A stretch of DNA of 36,956 nucleotides from Bacteroidota bacterium (lineage in GTDB: Bacteria; Bacteroidota; Ignavibacteria; UBA10030; UBA8401). This document shows positions 23,972 through 31,890 of the stretch, one piece after another. Both the position numbers and the translations under genes were made by a program. The stretch spans positions 1-36,956 of the forward strand of contig JAGWND010000006.1 in NCBI GenBank assembly GCA_028873075.1. The letters run 5' to 3'. The notes under the pieces are model-generated. The model had not been told where the DNA came from, searched no databases, and saw only the letters and a list, made by a program, of their open reading frames with translations. Position 1 is the first letter of the stretch. Each line of letters begins with the position of its first letter.

Positions 23972-24055
23972 GTTTTATCGCTCGGGTTTCGCGGTTCGCG
24001 GTTTGAGTTTTGCAGTTCGTCCTCCTCGAATCTCGAGACACAGATCTCGAACCGG
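23951..24055. repeat. 105-bp heptad array overlapping the xerD start
   Basis: The whole interval divides into fifteen consecutive 7-mers. On the plus strand these begin GTTCAAG, GGTTCAG, then GATTCAA, continue through GTTTCGC, GGTTCGC and GGTTTGA, and end near GAACCGG. The phase does not slip. The right part (24028-24055: GAATCTC, AGATCTC, GAACCGG) reads as the complementary word type, so the array folds back on itself. It fills the gap between pgpH and xerD and supplies the first xerD codons. Confidence 0.8.
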
Positions 24056-24056
24056 T

Positions 24057-26456
24057 TTACGACACATCATTGCTCTTAATCCGCCGGTGGTGGCGGCGTT
24101 CAACGACCGGCGGCTCCGATGCCGTTTCGGCCGGTGCGGGGTAAATCTCCGGCGCTTCCATCTCAGGATATTGAATGCGCGCGTGATAGATCCCCCCCAA
24201 AATTTTCAGGAAACTCGACTTGATTTTCGTCAGGTCGCGCAGCGTGAGATCGCACTCATCCAATTCCCCTTCCATGAACCGCGTTTTGATGATCGCATCA
24301 ATTTTTTCTTCGATCTTTTGAATCGTCGGCTCCTCGATTGCGCGGGTTGACGCTTCCACGGCGTCGGCAAGCATGACGATGCCCGTTTCTTTTGTCTGCG
24401 GGCGCGGACCGGGATAGCGGAAATCGTTTTCGTTGATCACTTCGTGTTTTCTCCGCCGCTTCACCGCCTGATCGTAAAAGAAGCTGATCTTCGTCGTGCC
24501 GTGGTGCATCGGAATGAAATCGAGCACTGCATCGGGGATGCCGTACTCGCGCGCCATCTCCACACCGTCGCTCACGTGCGCGGCGATGACATTGGCGCTC
24601 ACTCTCGGCGTGAGCCGATCGTACTTATCCGCCGCCCTCTGCTGGTTTTCAATGAACATTGCCGGCTTCGTGATTTTTCCGACATCGTGATAGTACGCGC
24701 CGACGCGAGCAAGAATGGCGTTCGCGCCGATCGCTTCCGCCGCCGCTTCGGCAAGCGTTCCCATGTTGACGCTGTGATGAAATGTCCCCGGCGCTTTCTG
24801 CGACAGCTCGCGCAGCAGCGGGTGATTGAAATCGGAAAGCTCGAGCAGCGTCAGGTCAGTCGTCACGTGGAACATCCGCTCGAAGAAAATCAGCAAACCG
24901 TACGTCAGCACCGGCGAGAAGACGGAGTTCGCCGCCGCAAAGAGACATTGGTTGAGAATAGAGAGAAGCGAATCGTACCGCTCCAACGACAACGCGATAA
25001 TCGAAACAACATAGCCGATGAAAATGAACGTGATGGAGCGGAAAATCTGCGTGCGGTGCTTGATGTCGCGGACGGTGTAGAGCGCCATCGAGCCGGCGAT
25101 GAGCGATGTGAGCGCGAGCCCGTAATCGTTGCCGCGCACCCCCGCAACGACGAATGCCATCGCTACCGTGCCGTAGAACGCAACGCGCGAGTCGAAAATG
25201 ATGGCGAGCAGCATCGAGCCGGCGGGGACCACGATGAGAAATTCTATCGGCGCATCAACATCAATCGTCAGCGTGAGATACGTGAAAAATGCTTCGAGAA
25301 GAATAATCAAAGCGATAAGGAGGATTTTCGCGTTGTCGTGATAGATTTTTTTCCTGAAGAGAAAGAGATAAATGCCGAGCAGAAGTGAGACAATGAACGT
25401 GTGAAAAAATTCTCCAAGGAGCGTTGCAAACTGGTTGATGTCGGCGCTCCGCTCCGCTTTCGCTTTACGGAGCGAATCGAGCTTCAGCTTGATGTCGTCC
25501 GTGATGCGCTCGTGCTTTCCGATGATGCGTTCATTCTGCTGTACCACACCGATGGTGCGGGGCACGGCATCCATCGCGGCGTTTATCTCTTCCTCGGTTT
25601 GCTCTTTCTGAAAGATGATATTCGGCGAAAGAAACGAGAGCGCAATCTTCGTCGCAATGGAAACCGTATCGTTGTCGCGCTTGTACCCGGAAAGAAATGT
25701 CTGCTGCACGGTTCTGCCGAGCTCTTCCTGATCGAGATAGCGGCGAAGCGGAACAATTTCCTCATCCGTTTTCCTGCGGAACGCAATGTTGAGGTCGGCT
25801 CCGAAAAGCGATTTGCGGACGTCAACGATCCCCTGCAAATACAACTGATTCACTACAAGCAAAACATCGCGTCGAAGTTTCTGCAGCATGAACGGAGTCT
25901 TTTTGCTTGGATGCAAGCCGGCAAGGTACAGCTTCATCAGAATATTCCATTCGCTTTCTGTGAATCCGATAGGAATGCTGCGAACAGCTTCCGCCACAAC
26001 AGCGGAATCCGCGGCAATATCTGAAAGGCTCGCACGATGATACCGCCGCTTGAAGTTCAGCATTACCTCTTGCGCAAGAACCAGCTGCAGCCGCTCAAAA
26101 AAATTCTGAAGCGAATCAATGGAATTTTTTGACACCGAAGCGTCTTCTTCAAAAACACGGTACACACTCTTCGCCGCAGCTTCGCGCTCCTGTTCGTACT
26201 CCCGCTCTTCTTTGTAGATCGGAAACGAGAACGGCGCAATTAAATCCTTGTCCGTCCAAATCGTGCCGACCCGGTAGTCTGCTTCGATCGCCTCGCCGCT
26301 CGGGAAAAGAAGAACGGTGAGGAGCGAAAGCAGGACAAGAATTCCCCATTTCACAAAAAGATTGTCACGCTGGCTTAATATGCGTATGTAGCCGGAAAAC
26401 TTCATCGGTGTGAGTAAAATATCAGAAAATTGATGCAGAAGCGCAATTGGTTGCAT
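24057..26456 (-). CDS. pgpH: 7TM-HD domain phosphodiesterase (PgpH-like)
   Basis: PgpH-type proteins are membrane-bound c-di-AMP phosphodiesterases. The product (799 residues from the ATG at 26456) has one N-terminal membrane helix (about 36-51) and a large extracytoplasmic 7TMR-HDED domain (about 52-345). Seven hydrophobic segments (about 350-530) and a cytoplasmic HD domain follow. HD residues are visible in FHHSVNMGTLAEAAA (about 559-573), YYHDVGK (about 588-594), MHHGTTK and LADAVEAS. The ATG at 26456 has AAGGA just upstream; an in-frame TTG at 26468 and an ATG at 26405 are alternatives. Second-messenger specificity is inferred from architecture. Confidence 0.9.
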   Translation of the reverse strand: MQPIALLHQFSDILLTPMKFSGYIRILSQRDNLFVKWGILVLLSLLTVLLFPSGEAIEADYRVGTIWTDKDLIAPFSFPIYKEEREYEQEREAAAKSVYRVFEEDASVSKNSIDSLQNFFERLQLVLAQEVMLNFKRRYHRASLSDIAADSAVVAEAVRSIPIGFTESEWNILMKLYLAGLHPSKKTPFMLQKLRRDVLLVVNQLYLQGIVDVRKSLFGADLNIAFRRKTDEEIVPLRRYLDQEELGRTVQQTFLSGYKRDNDTVSIATKIALSFLSPNIIFQKEQTEEEINAAMDAVPRTIGVVQQNERIIGKHERITDDIKLKLDSLRKAKAERSADINQFATLLGEFFHTFIVSLLLGIYLFLFRKKIYHDNAKILLIALIILLEAFFTYLTLTIDVDAPIEFLIVVPAGSMLLAIIFDSRVAFYGTVAMAFVVAGVRGNDYGLALTSLIAGSMALYTVRDIKHRTQIFRSITFIFIGYVVSIIALSLERYDSLLSILNQCLFAAANSVFSPVLTYGLLIFFERMFHVTTDLTLLELSDFNHPLLRELSQKAPGTFHHSVNMGTLAEAAAEAIGANAILARVGAYYHDVGKITKPAMFIENQQRAADKYDRLTPRVSANVIAAHVSDGVEMAREYGIPDAVLDFIPMHHGTTKISFFYDQAVKRRRKHEVINENDFRYPGPRPQTKETGIVMLADAVEASTRAIEEPTIQKIEEKIDAIIKTRFMEGELDECDLTLRDLTKIKSSFLKILGGIYHARIQYPEMEAPEIYPAPAETASEPPVVERRHHRRIKSNDVS

Positions 26457-26547
26457 AAATTCCTTCAATTCGTCATATTCAACTTCCGAAGGCCCGAAGG
26501 ACTCTTTAGAGAATGCCTTCCGCAGAAACTATTCAGAGGAAATTGCC

Positions 26548-27510
26548 ATGTACTCAATGCTCGTATTGCGGCGAATTGCGCTTCTGTGTTCCCTGTCCAC
26601 ATTCGTTTCATTAGGAACGACACAACATATCGTCCGCGCGTTGAAAACTCCTTTGGGGAAGAACAAGGAAAGCCTGCCGGCCGGCAGGGCAAGCGCAGAA
26701 GACCGGTACGAATTTTATTTCCACGATGCGGATAACGAGATGGGAAAATTTCAGTTCCGCGAGTCCATCGGCAGTTGCGAGGAGGCGCTGAAGTACAAGC
26801 CGAACGATTTCCTTATTCGCGCGATCGAGTGCCTCGATTATTATGAGATCGCAGAAACGCTGGACGTAAAAAAATCGGACCAGAAAGAACAAAAGATCCG
26901 CATCTACGACAAGATGATCGCCATCGCGGACGACGGCATCCTCTGCGCACCGGAGAAAGGCGAATGCTACTTCATGCGCGGTTTGGCAAACGCCCGGCTC
27001 GCAACAACGAAAGGGATTCTCTCACAGCTCTTCACGGCAAAAAGCATCGAGCAGGATTGGCTTGTTGCCGTTGATCGCAAATCGGATTACACGACACAGC
27101 ACGGAGAAAATCTCCAGGCATCCGCCAATCTTGCGCTTGGCGTGTATTACCGGCTTTGCCCGACTTTCTTTTTGCTGAAATGGATGTTCGGCATCAGCGG
27201 CGATCTTGACAAGTCGGTTGAGTACTGCAAGCGCGCGTACGAGCTTGACTCAACGCGCATCGAGATCGTGAAAGAGTACGGCGTCGCTCTCATCAGCCGC
27301 GGGCTCGACAGGAACAACAACGACGACATCGAAGCCGGCAAGGCGTTTCTGCGAGAAGTTCCGACGCTTCCGCTCCGCCTCAACACGGACAAGATAGATA
27401 TCGCGCACAGCAAAATGCTTCTCAACGATATTTCCCTCTGCCCCGGTTACTCGCGCGATGAACAGCAGGATGTTTCAGAAGAAGCGTTCGAGAAAGAGAA
27501 GAAGAAATAA
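26548..27510 (+). CDS. TPR-like exported protein
   Basis: The 320-residue protein has a hydrophobic N-terminus (about 5-24) resembling a signal peptide, then a helical region with TPR-like units. Examples are FQFRESIGSCEEALKYKPND near 70, GECYFMRGLANARL near 140 and LDKSVEYCKRAYELDSTR near 220. It ends in a very charged tail (EEAFEKEKKK). The function is unknown; TPR proteins usually mediate protein contacts. GAGGAAA precedes the ATG. A perfect 16-bp palindrome inside the gene (26673-26688) encodes LPAGR between the signal and the mature domain and looks like an inserted repeat. Confidence 0.75.
   Translation: MYSMLVLRRIALLCSLSTFVSLGTTQHIVRALKTPLGKNKESLPAGRASAEDRYEFYFHDADNEMGKFQFRESIGSCEEALKYKPNDFLIRAIECLDYYEIAETLDVKKSDQKEQKIRIYDKMIAIADDGILCAPEKGECYFMRGLANARLATTKGILSQLFTAKSIEQDWLVAVDRKSDYTTQHGENLQASANLALGVYYRLCPTFFLLKWMFGISGDLDKSVEYCKRAYELDSTRIEIVKEYGVALISRGLDRNNNDDIEAGKAFLREVPTLPLRLNTDKIDIAHSKMLLNDISLCPGYSRDEQQDVSEEAFEKEKKK
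26673..26688. repeat. 16-bp perfect palindrome inside a coding region
   Basis: CCTGCCGGCCGGCAGG is a perfect palindrome located near codon 43-47 of the TPR-like gene. It keeps the frame and encodes LPAGR. Dispersed GC palindromes normally occupy gaps, so an in-frame copy is unusual. Confidence 0.6.
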
Positions 27511-27542
27511 GAAAAAGATTGGGAGGAGGAGAAAGTGGAAAA

Positions 27543-27570
27543 GATTCAGAATTCAAAATTCAGTATTTGC
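27543..27570. repeat. Short heptad array after the TPR-like gene
   Basis: GATTCAG, AATTCAA, AATTCAG and TATTTGC follow one another in a 7-bp phase. This is a brief member of the A/T-rich heptad arrays seen elsewhere in the window, next to an attC-like element. Confidence 0.45.
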
Positions 27571-27577
27571 CTTTAGA

Positions 27578-27657
27578 GCCTAACGTCCGGCGGAAAAAAG
27601 TCGGACGCTTCGTCTGAACGCCATTCTTTTTGGCGGTCTTTTTTCCGCATGTTAGCC
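27578..27657 (-). repeat. attC-like inverted element downstream of an AT-rich gene
   Basis: Read on the minus strand the 80-bp element starts GGCTAAC and ends GTTAGGC. The latter fits the integron core site GTTRRRY, and the two ends are complementary at 6 of 7 positions. Inside, GCGGAAAAAAG pairs perfectly with CTTTTTTCCGC, with smaller hairpins in the middle. It begins 25 bp after the stop of the gene at 27683-28435, the usual place of an attC in a gene cassette. No integrase is in the window. Confidence 0.4.
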
Positions 27658-27682
27658 GCTGTTCGCAGTAGAATATCGCACT

Positions 27683-28435
27683 TCATAATCGAACCATTCC
27701 AGATTGCATTAAGCCAAACACTAAAAGAATCAAAGAGACGATTAACAATAAATATCGTAACTTGGGAGCTGTGCCATGCTTTCTAAGCATTACGAATACC
27801 AAGAGGCAGGGAAAAACAATAGCAATGGCTCCCGACAACCAATAACCTTTTCCGAAGTTCCCAAAAAACATGGTAAGTGTGAGCGTTGTAAAAAGAATGG
27901 TATAAGTCACGAGGTTTGGGGTCGTAATTTGGAGGATGTCATTCGTCAACATCCTGATTTTTTCCTTGCGGCCATCTTTATGATCTTCGGCATTGGCGTT
28001 ATGGTCAGGCATTTTATTCCATAAAGTGCTTGATTCGGTATGAAACCGCATTGCAAATAAATAACATGACGAACCAAGTGCTATGCTAATAGTTCCAAGC
28101 CAAAAGTCATTTATGTAATACAACACCATGGATAACGCAAGAACAATTGATGCGAGAATTAGAAAGAAATTGAACGTTCTTGTGAAATGAAGTTGTCCTG
28201 ATCTAAAACGCTTCTTCATTTCTCGTGCTAAGAAATGCAAAGTTCTATCTCCGTAAGGCCACTCAAGCGTTTTCATGGCCTCCAGCAACCTCTTACTATA
28301 TTCTTTTTCAAGTTGTTCGTTGGAATACTTTTGAAAAATATACACTTCGGGAAAGAATTCACCATTGAATCGCTTATCCTCTGGTTGAGGACCAATAGAT
28401 TTATTGACGGATTCCCACAAATCTCGATCAAGCAT
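27683..28435 (-). CDS. Hypothetical membrane protein, possibly cassette-borne
   Basis: No family is recognised. The 250-residue protein has a soluble, charged N-terminal region (about 1-80). Two hydrophobic segments follow (about 88-108 and 112-128), then a polar loop (about 130-165) and three or four further segments (about 175-190, 197-213 and 228-245). A strong AAGGAGG lies seven bases before the ATG at 28435. The gene is visibly richer in A and T than its neighbours. It has an attC-like element just downstream and a set of inverted repeats upstream, which suggests recent acquisition. The function is unknown. Confidence 0.75.
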   Translation of the reverse strand: MLDRDLWESVNKSIGPQPEDKRFNGEFFPEVYIFQKYSNEQLEKEYSKRLLEAMKTLEWPYGDRTLHFLAREMKKRFRSGQLHFTRTFNFFLILASIVLALSMVLYYINDFWLGTISIALGSSCYLFAMRFHTESSTLWNKMPDHNANAEDHKDGRKEKIRMLTNDILQITTPNLVTYTILFTTLTLTMFFGNFGKGYWLSGAIAIVFPCLLVFVMLRKHGTAPKLRYLLLIVSLILLVFGLMQSGMVRL

Positions 28436-28489
28436 TACATTACCTCCTTTTCTTCAGCGAATGGCGACGGAACAATTTGCATAACGAAC

Positions 28490-28558
28490 TATGTCGTTTT
28501 TACACCTGTTTTGGGTGGATAGACGACATAACTTGTCCCGCTAAGAGCGGGATGTCGT
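28490..28558. repeat. Overlapping inverted repeats with mutually exclusive pairings
   Basis: ACGACATA (28523-28530) can pair with TATGTCGT (28490-28497) on its left. Its first six bases can instead pair with TGTCGT (28553-28558) on its right, where a perfect TCCCGCT-AAG-AGCGGGA hairpin (28536-28552) is enclosed. The segment lies 55-120 bp upstream of the AT-rich membrane-protein gene. It could be a leader attenuator, a terminator for the upstream ATPase gene, or a recombination site. Confidence 0.5.
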
Positions 28559-28616
28559 TTATTTCGTTTTTGAATAAAGCCCGCCGCCGCGAATTTCTTA
28601 ATTTTTCTCTCCACAA

Positions 28617-29810
28617 TCAAGCAAGCCATGTTGTTATCGGCTCGGCAAGGAATTGTTCGACCGGTATTCCGTCTTTTCCCACAAGCAGTATTCTGTACGG
28701 TTTATACTGTTTCACAAATTCATCCATGCCTGCAAGCGATTCTCTAATGCGGCTGCTTTTTACTTCTACGGCGGCGACTTTTTTTCCTCGTCGTAAAATA
28801 AAATCAACTTCGCGGTGCCCTTCACGCCAATACAATACTTCGATTGAAGTTCCGGCAGAAGCGTTCAGTAAATGCGCACCAACGCTCGACTCGGTCAATC
28901 GTCCCCATACATCTCCGCTCTGTTGTGCTTCCTTAAATGTATGCTCTCCAAAAACCGACAGCAGCGCAGTGTTGGAAACTAACAGTTTCGGGCTTGATGA
29001 TTTTTGTTTTACTTTTCTACCGGAAAATTTTTCCAAACCGTTCAACATTCCGGAGCCGGAAAGCAAACGCAAGTAATGTGCAAGAGTAGTTGTATTTCCT
29101 GCATCTTGTAATTGTCCGACTAGTTTTTGGTAGGACACAATTTGTCCGGAGTACAAACATCCGAGATGAAATAATTGCCGCAGCAATGCCGGCTTATCAA
29201 CGCGATTCAGCAAAAGAACATCGCGCGACACAGTAGTTTCAATGAGCGAATCCTTGATGTAGCTCTTCCATCGGATTTCATTATCAACGAGATGCGCAGA
29301 ACCGGGGTAACCGCCGAAATAAATATACTGCTGCACATTCCAGCCGAATGCTTTTTGCATTTCGGGAAACGACCAATGAGTGACAGGGATAAGCTCAAAT
29401 CTTCCCGCTAAGCTTTCTGAAATGCCTTTCTGGATTAACAGCGGCGCCGAACCCGAGAGAACAACATGCAGCGCAAGCTTCTTTCTCGTGTCTTCATCCC
29501 ATAACCGTTTTACGGCTTCATGCCATTGAGCGATCTTCTGAATTTCATCAATCACAAGCAGCGCGGTTTTATTTTTCTCTGCGAGCAGCCGCGCGTGTTC
29601 CCACTGCTGCTGAAGCCATGCCGCCGTGTGCACCGTCAGTTCGTCTGCGGTAATATAGTGCGCCGGAAAATCTACGAGGTCCATTGTTTGTTGAACAATG
29701 GTCGTCTTTCCCGATTGGCGGGGACCTGCTAAGACCTGTATAAATTTGCGCTTTTCCCGCAGGCGTTTCTGCAAAACTTCTACGTGAGTTCTTTGAAATT
29801 CTCTTGCCAT
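28617..29810 (-). CDS. AAA_14/DUF4143-family ATPase
   Basis: This family joins an N-terminal AAA ATPase to a C-terminal DUF4143 region with a PD-(D/E)xK-like nuclease fold. The biological role is not established; it is common in Bacteroidota, Chlorobi and archaea. The 397-residue protein has Walker A GPRQSGKTT (29-37), Walker B LLVIDEIQK (84-92), a sensor-like VVLSGSAP, and C-terminal EVDF with EVK (D336, E349, K351). The ATG at 29810 is chosen; the longer reading from TTG 29843 lies inside the upstream palindrome. That palindrome probably controls its expression. Confidence 0.88.
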   Translation of the reverse strand: MAREFQRTHVEVLQKRLREKRKFIQVLAGPRQSGKTTIVQQTMDLVDFPAHYITADELTVHTAAWLQQQWEHARLLAEKNKTALLVIDEIQKIAQWHEAVKRLWDEDTRKKLALHVVLSGSAPLLIQKGISESLAGRFELIPVTHWSFPEMQKAFGWNVQQYIYFGGYPGSAHLVDNEIRWKSYIKDSLIETTVSRDVLLLNRVDKPALLRQLFHLGCLYSGQIVSYQKLVGQLQDAGNTTTLAHYLRLLSGSGMLNGLEKFSGRKVKQKSSSPKLLVSNTALLSVFGEHTFKEAQQSGDVWGRLTESSVGAHLLNASAGTSIEVLYWREGHREVDFILRRGKKVAAVEVKSSRIRESLAGMDEFVKQYKPYRILLVGKDGIPVEQFLAEPITTWLA

Positions 29811-29814
29811 ATCC

Positions 29815-29852
29815 TGAGTAAATTTGCTCAATACGTTGAGCAAATTTACTCA
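29815..29852. promoter_or_regulatory. 38-bp double palindrome directly upstream of the AAA ATPase
   Basis: TGAGTAAATTTGCTCAA (29815-29831), a TACG spacer and TTGAGCAAATTTACTCA (29836-29852) form perfect 17-bp inverted arms. Each arm is itself a near-palindrome TGAG-N-AAATTT-N-CTCA. The two inner dyads are centred 22 bp apart, about two helical turns. It begins 5 bp before the start codon, so it overlaps the expected ribosome-binding site and probably the promoter. This is typical of an operator for a dimeric repressor or of an RNA hairpin that blocks translation. Confidence 0.7.
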
Positions 29853-29952
29853 ATGATTTGTGGAATGTCAAGGCGGGAGTGCCTGACGAGTTTACCCATT
29901 TCACAGAACGAAAATTTCACAGCAGATGAAGGGGTTAAAATTCTTCATTCAT

Positions 29953-30798
29953 TCACTTCTCCAGTATCAAAATTTCACCGGCGACTTTCCGCTCGCCGGT
30001 TTTATCGCTCGGGTGGTTGACAATGCCTCTGCCCTTCATCCACATTGTCGTCGAGCCGCCGCCGTCTAAATTGATCGCGTCAACACATCCCAAGTTCTGC
30101 AAATAGTGCTGCGCTTCGTACAGGCTCATGCCTTCTGCGCTTTCGCTTTTTCCGTCAACGGCAATGAAAAGCACCGCGTCCCGCGTGCGACAAAGAAACG
30201 TTCTCGGATACCGCTTTTTCGAAAACGGCATGTCGGGCAGTTTCATCGCTTGTGCATTGCGGATGAGAAGAGGACCGGAAATCAGCACGGCATTTTCCTG
30301 TTTGGATTCTTCATAGAATTTTTCAGTTTGCGCGGGTTGAATTTCGAGCTGCGAATTTTTTGTCATCACAACGGCGCCGTTTGCCAAGCTGTCGGGTATC
30401 GCCCATTTGCCATGAGATTTTGTCCTGCTGACAACCGAATCGTTGATCTCAAAATAGCAGACACTTCCCCCGCTGTCCATATCGAAAAAGCTGCCGTTGA
30501 CTGCCGCAAGGGCGTGATGCCGTTCAGCAACGTAACTGGTCTTCAATAGCTGAGTGCCGTTATAGACAAATTCAATTTTCAATTTCTTTAATGATGTATC
30601 GGGAATGGTAAAAAGGTGGATCGCCTGACGGCTGTTGAACAGCGTATCGGTGTGAATGTTTGTTAACGAGATAAGCCGCTCGCTTTGCGGCTGTGAGAAA
30701 AGATGAGACGACCCGCAAGCGCTCAAGAATATCAACAGGATGAGCGCATTGAAAACCCTTTTGGGGATGCGTAGCACAAGCTTTTTTGATTTCTTCAT
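29953..30798 (-). CDS. Phosphodiester glycosidase (NAGPA/DUF2233) lipoprotein
   Basis: NAGPA-fold proteins cleave sugar-1-phosphodiester links; bacterial members act on envelope or exopolysaccharide substrates that are mostly undefined. The 281-residue product has a lipoprotein signal with lipobox LSAC and C28. Core motifs are ALAAVNGSFFD (about 92-102), SGPLLIRNA, RTFLCRTRDA and the diagnostic NLDGGGSTTMWMKG (about 243-256), ending in the GEILILEK strand. It should be anchored in the envelope. It stands between the ATPase and a STAS-like gene on the same strand. The start ATG at 30798 lacks a strong ribosome-binding site. Confidence 0.88.
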   Translation of the reverse strand: MKKSKKLVLRIPKRVFNALILLIFLSACGSSHLFSQPQSERLISLTNIHTDTLFNSRQAIHLFTIPDTSLKKLKIEFVYNGTQLLKTSYVAERHHALAAVNGSFFDMDSGGSVCYFEINDSVVSRTKSHGKWAIPDSLANGAVVMTKNSQLEIQPAQTEKFYEESKQENAVLISGPLLIRNAQAMKLPDMPFSKKRYPRTFLCRTRDAVLFIAVDGKSESAEGMSLYEAQHYLQNLGCVDAINLDGGGSTTMWMKGRGIVNHPSDKTGERKVAGEILILEK

Positions 30799-30830
30799 TT
30801 AATGTCTCGCTGAACGAAGAGGCTGCTAAT

Positions 30831-31208
30831 TCAATCGCCCGGCAGCATAAGCCAGTCCAAGGCTTCCTTTTCGTTTTCAAACACCTCCACAGTAATTTGC
30901 GGATGGTCGAGAATGGTTTGAAACATCCTCGCGAAGCCAAATTGGACGGGGTCGCTTGTCAGAAATGCTGATTTGACATTATTGGGGAGCTTAAAGCTTC
31001 GGCGCCGAGCGACAAAATCGCTGACGTCGGAAAACTCGATGTTAATCGCCTGAGCGCCTCTCAGGTCGATCAGCCGATTGACTCCGATTGCAGAGGCTTT
31101 TTCTAATCCTTCTGCTTTGACAACCAGGCTGCGAAGGTCGTCTCTGATCACAGTTCCCGAAAAAATAACCCGCCACAGAGATTTACTTGTTTCAAGGGTG
31201 TACGGCAT
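30831..31208 (-). CDS. STAS/SpoIIAA-like domain protein
   Basis: The 125-residue protein resembles the small STAS/SpoIIAA-like proteins. A beta strand (LWRVIFSGTVIRDDLRSLV) is followed by alternating helices and strands, with LIDLRGAQAINIEFSDVSDFV near 46-66 and a C-terminal NEKEALDWLM helix. It has no signal or membrane segment. The usual anti-sigma-antagonist serine cannot be pointed to with confidence. Its role may be regulatory or lipid binding; the fold is proposed from sequence pattern only. Confidence 0.6.
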   Translation of the reverse strand: MPYTLETSKSLWRVIFSGTVIRDDLRSLVVKAEGLEKASAIGVNRLIDLRGAQAINIEFSDVSDFVARRRSFKLPNNVKSAFLTSDPVQFGFARMFQTILDHPQITVEVFENEKEALDWLMLPGD

Positions 31209-31255
31209 AGGAAGCTCTTTGAGTCATGAAAAATTAATTTTTTTCCACCAAAACA

Positions 31256-31717
31256 CTAAGCGCCGCTATGCCAGATAAATTTGTAGTGGGTCCATGTTGG
31301 GAAGCAAAAATCTGGCGGGGATGATGGTGTAAAACCCAAGGTATCAATCAATGTATCCGGCTGTAAGAGTCTTACAAAAATAAAATCGATTGTGAAGTAT
31401 GGTTTGAGACAAAGAGGACCGGAAGCAGGAAACCACATATCTTCAATTTTAAACCGGCTTCGGGCAAACCAATCCGCAAGGCTGTCCGCTCGCGCCGTAT
31501 CCAACCCTAGTCCCCATCCGCCCTTCGCCGTGAAATAGAGGGTTAGCGTATCGGCTTGTGTCCCTACTTGGTTATAGGTCACTGTATCAATTTGAATTGT
31601 TGCTTTTTCCGGCCGCTCTGAAGCAGCCGTGGGGCTATGGCAGGATTGAAACGACGCTAGCATGGTTATCGCAAGAAGAACAGCCGAAGAAACTTGATGA
31701 AACACAACCTTTTTCAT
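31256..31717 (-). CDS. Hypothetical lipoprotein
   Basis: No family is recognised. The 153-residue protein has a positively charged start, a hydrophobic core (about 10-22) and a lipobox-like SFQSC with C26. A polar PTAASERPEK linker follows, as expected for an envelope lipoprotein. The mature part is beta-rich (ATIQIDTVTYNQVG, TLTLYFTAKGGWGLG). It lies upstream of the STAS-like gene on the same strand, 47 bp apart. The function is unknown. Confidence 0.65.
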   Translation of the reverse strand: MKKVVFHQVSSAVLLAITMLASFQSCHSPTAASERPEKATIQIDTVTYNQVGTQADTLTLYFTAKGGWGLGLDTARADSLADWFARSRFKIEDMWFPASGPLCLKPYFTIDFIFVRLLQPDTLIDTLGFTPSSPPDFCFPTWTHYKFIWHSGA

Positions 31718-31805
31718 GCAAGCTCATTTTCTTTAATGGTTCTTAACCGTAAATTTCTCGATTTTTCTTTCCACAATCAAGTATTGTTCCCCTCGGCTTG
31801 ACTGC

Positions 31806-31890
31806 AACTCTGAATCTCCGTACACTACCGAAAACCGGTAGCAACTGCAACCTTGAATCTAAAATCTTCAATTTTACAATCTGCAATTCT
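31806..31890 (+). repeat. Heptad array with internal hairpin running into the Y-polymerase start
   Basis: AACTCTG and AATCTCC (31806-31819) are followed by a CTACCG-AAAAC-CGGTAG hairpin (31825-31841). Then AACCTTG, AATCTAA and AATCTTC follow, and after one 8-mer AATCTGC and AATTCT, directly abutting the ATG at 31891. The word type and the placement before a start codon match the dnaB array. The remainder of the 173-bp gap (31718-31805) holds nothing recognisable. Confidence 0.75.

Noticed and set aside
24444-25388. Long plus-strand frame of 314 codons
   Set aside because: It is antisense to the well-supported pgpH gene, is extremely rich in arginine and glutamate, and has no family resemblance.
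27776-28024. Small plus-strand frame of 82 codons
   Set aside because: It is antisense to the orphan membrane-protein gene, which has a strong ribosome-binding site.
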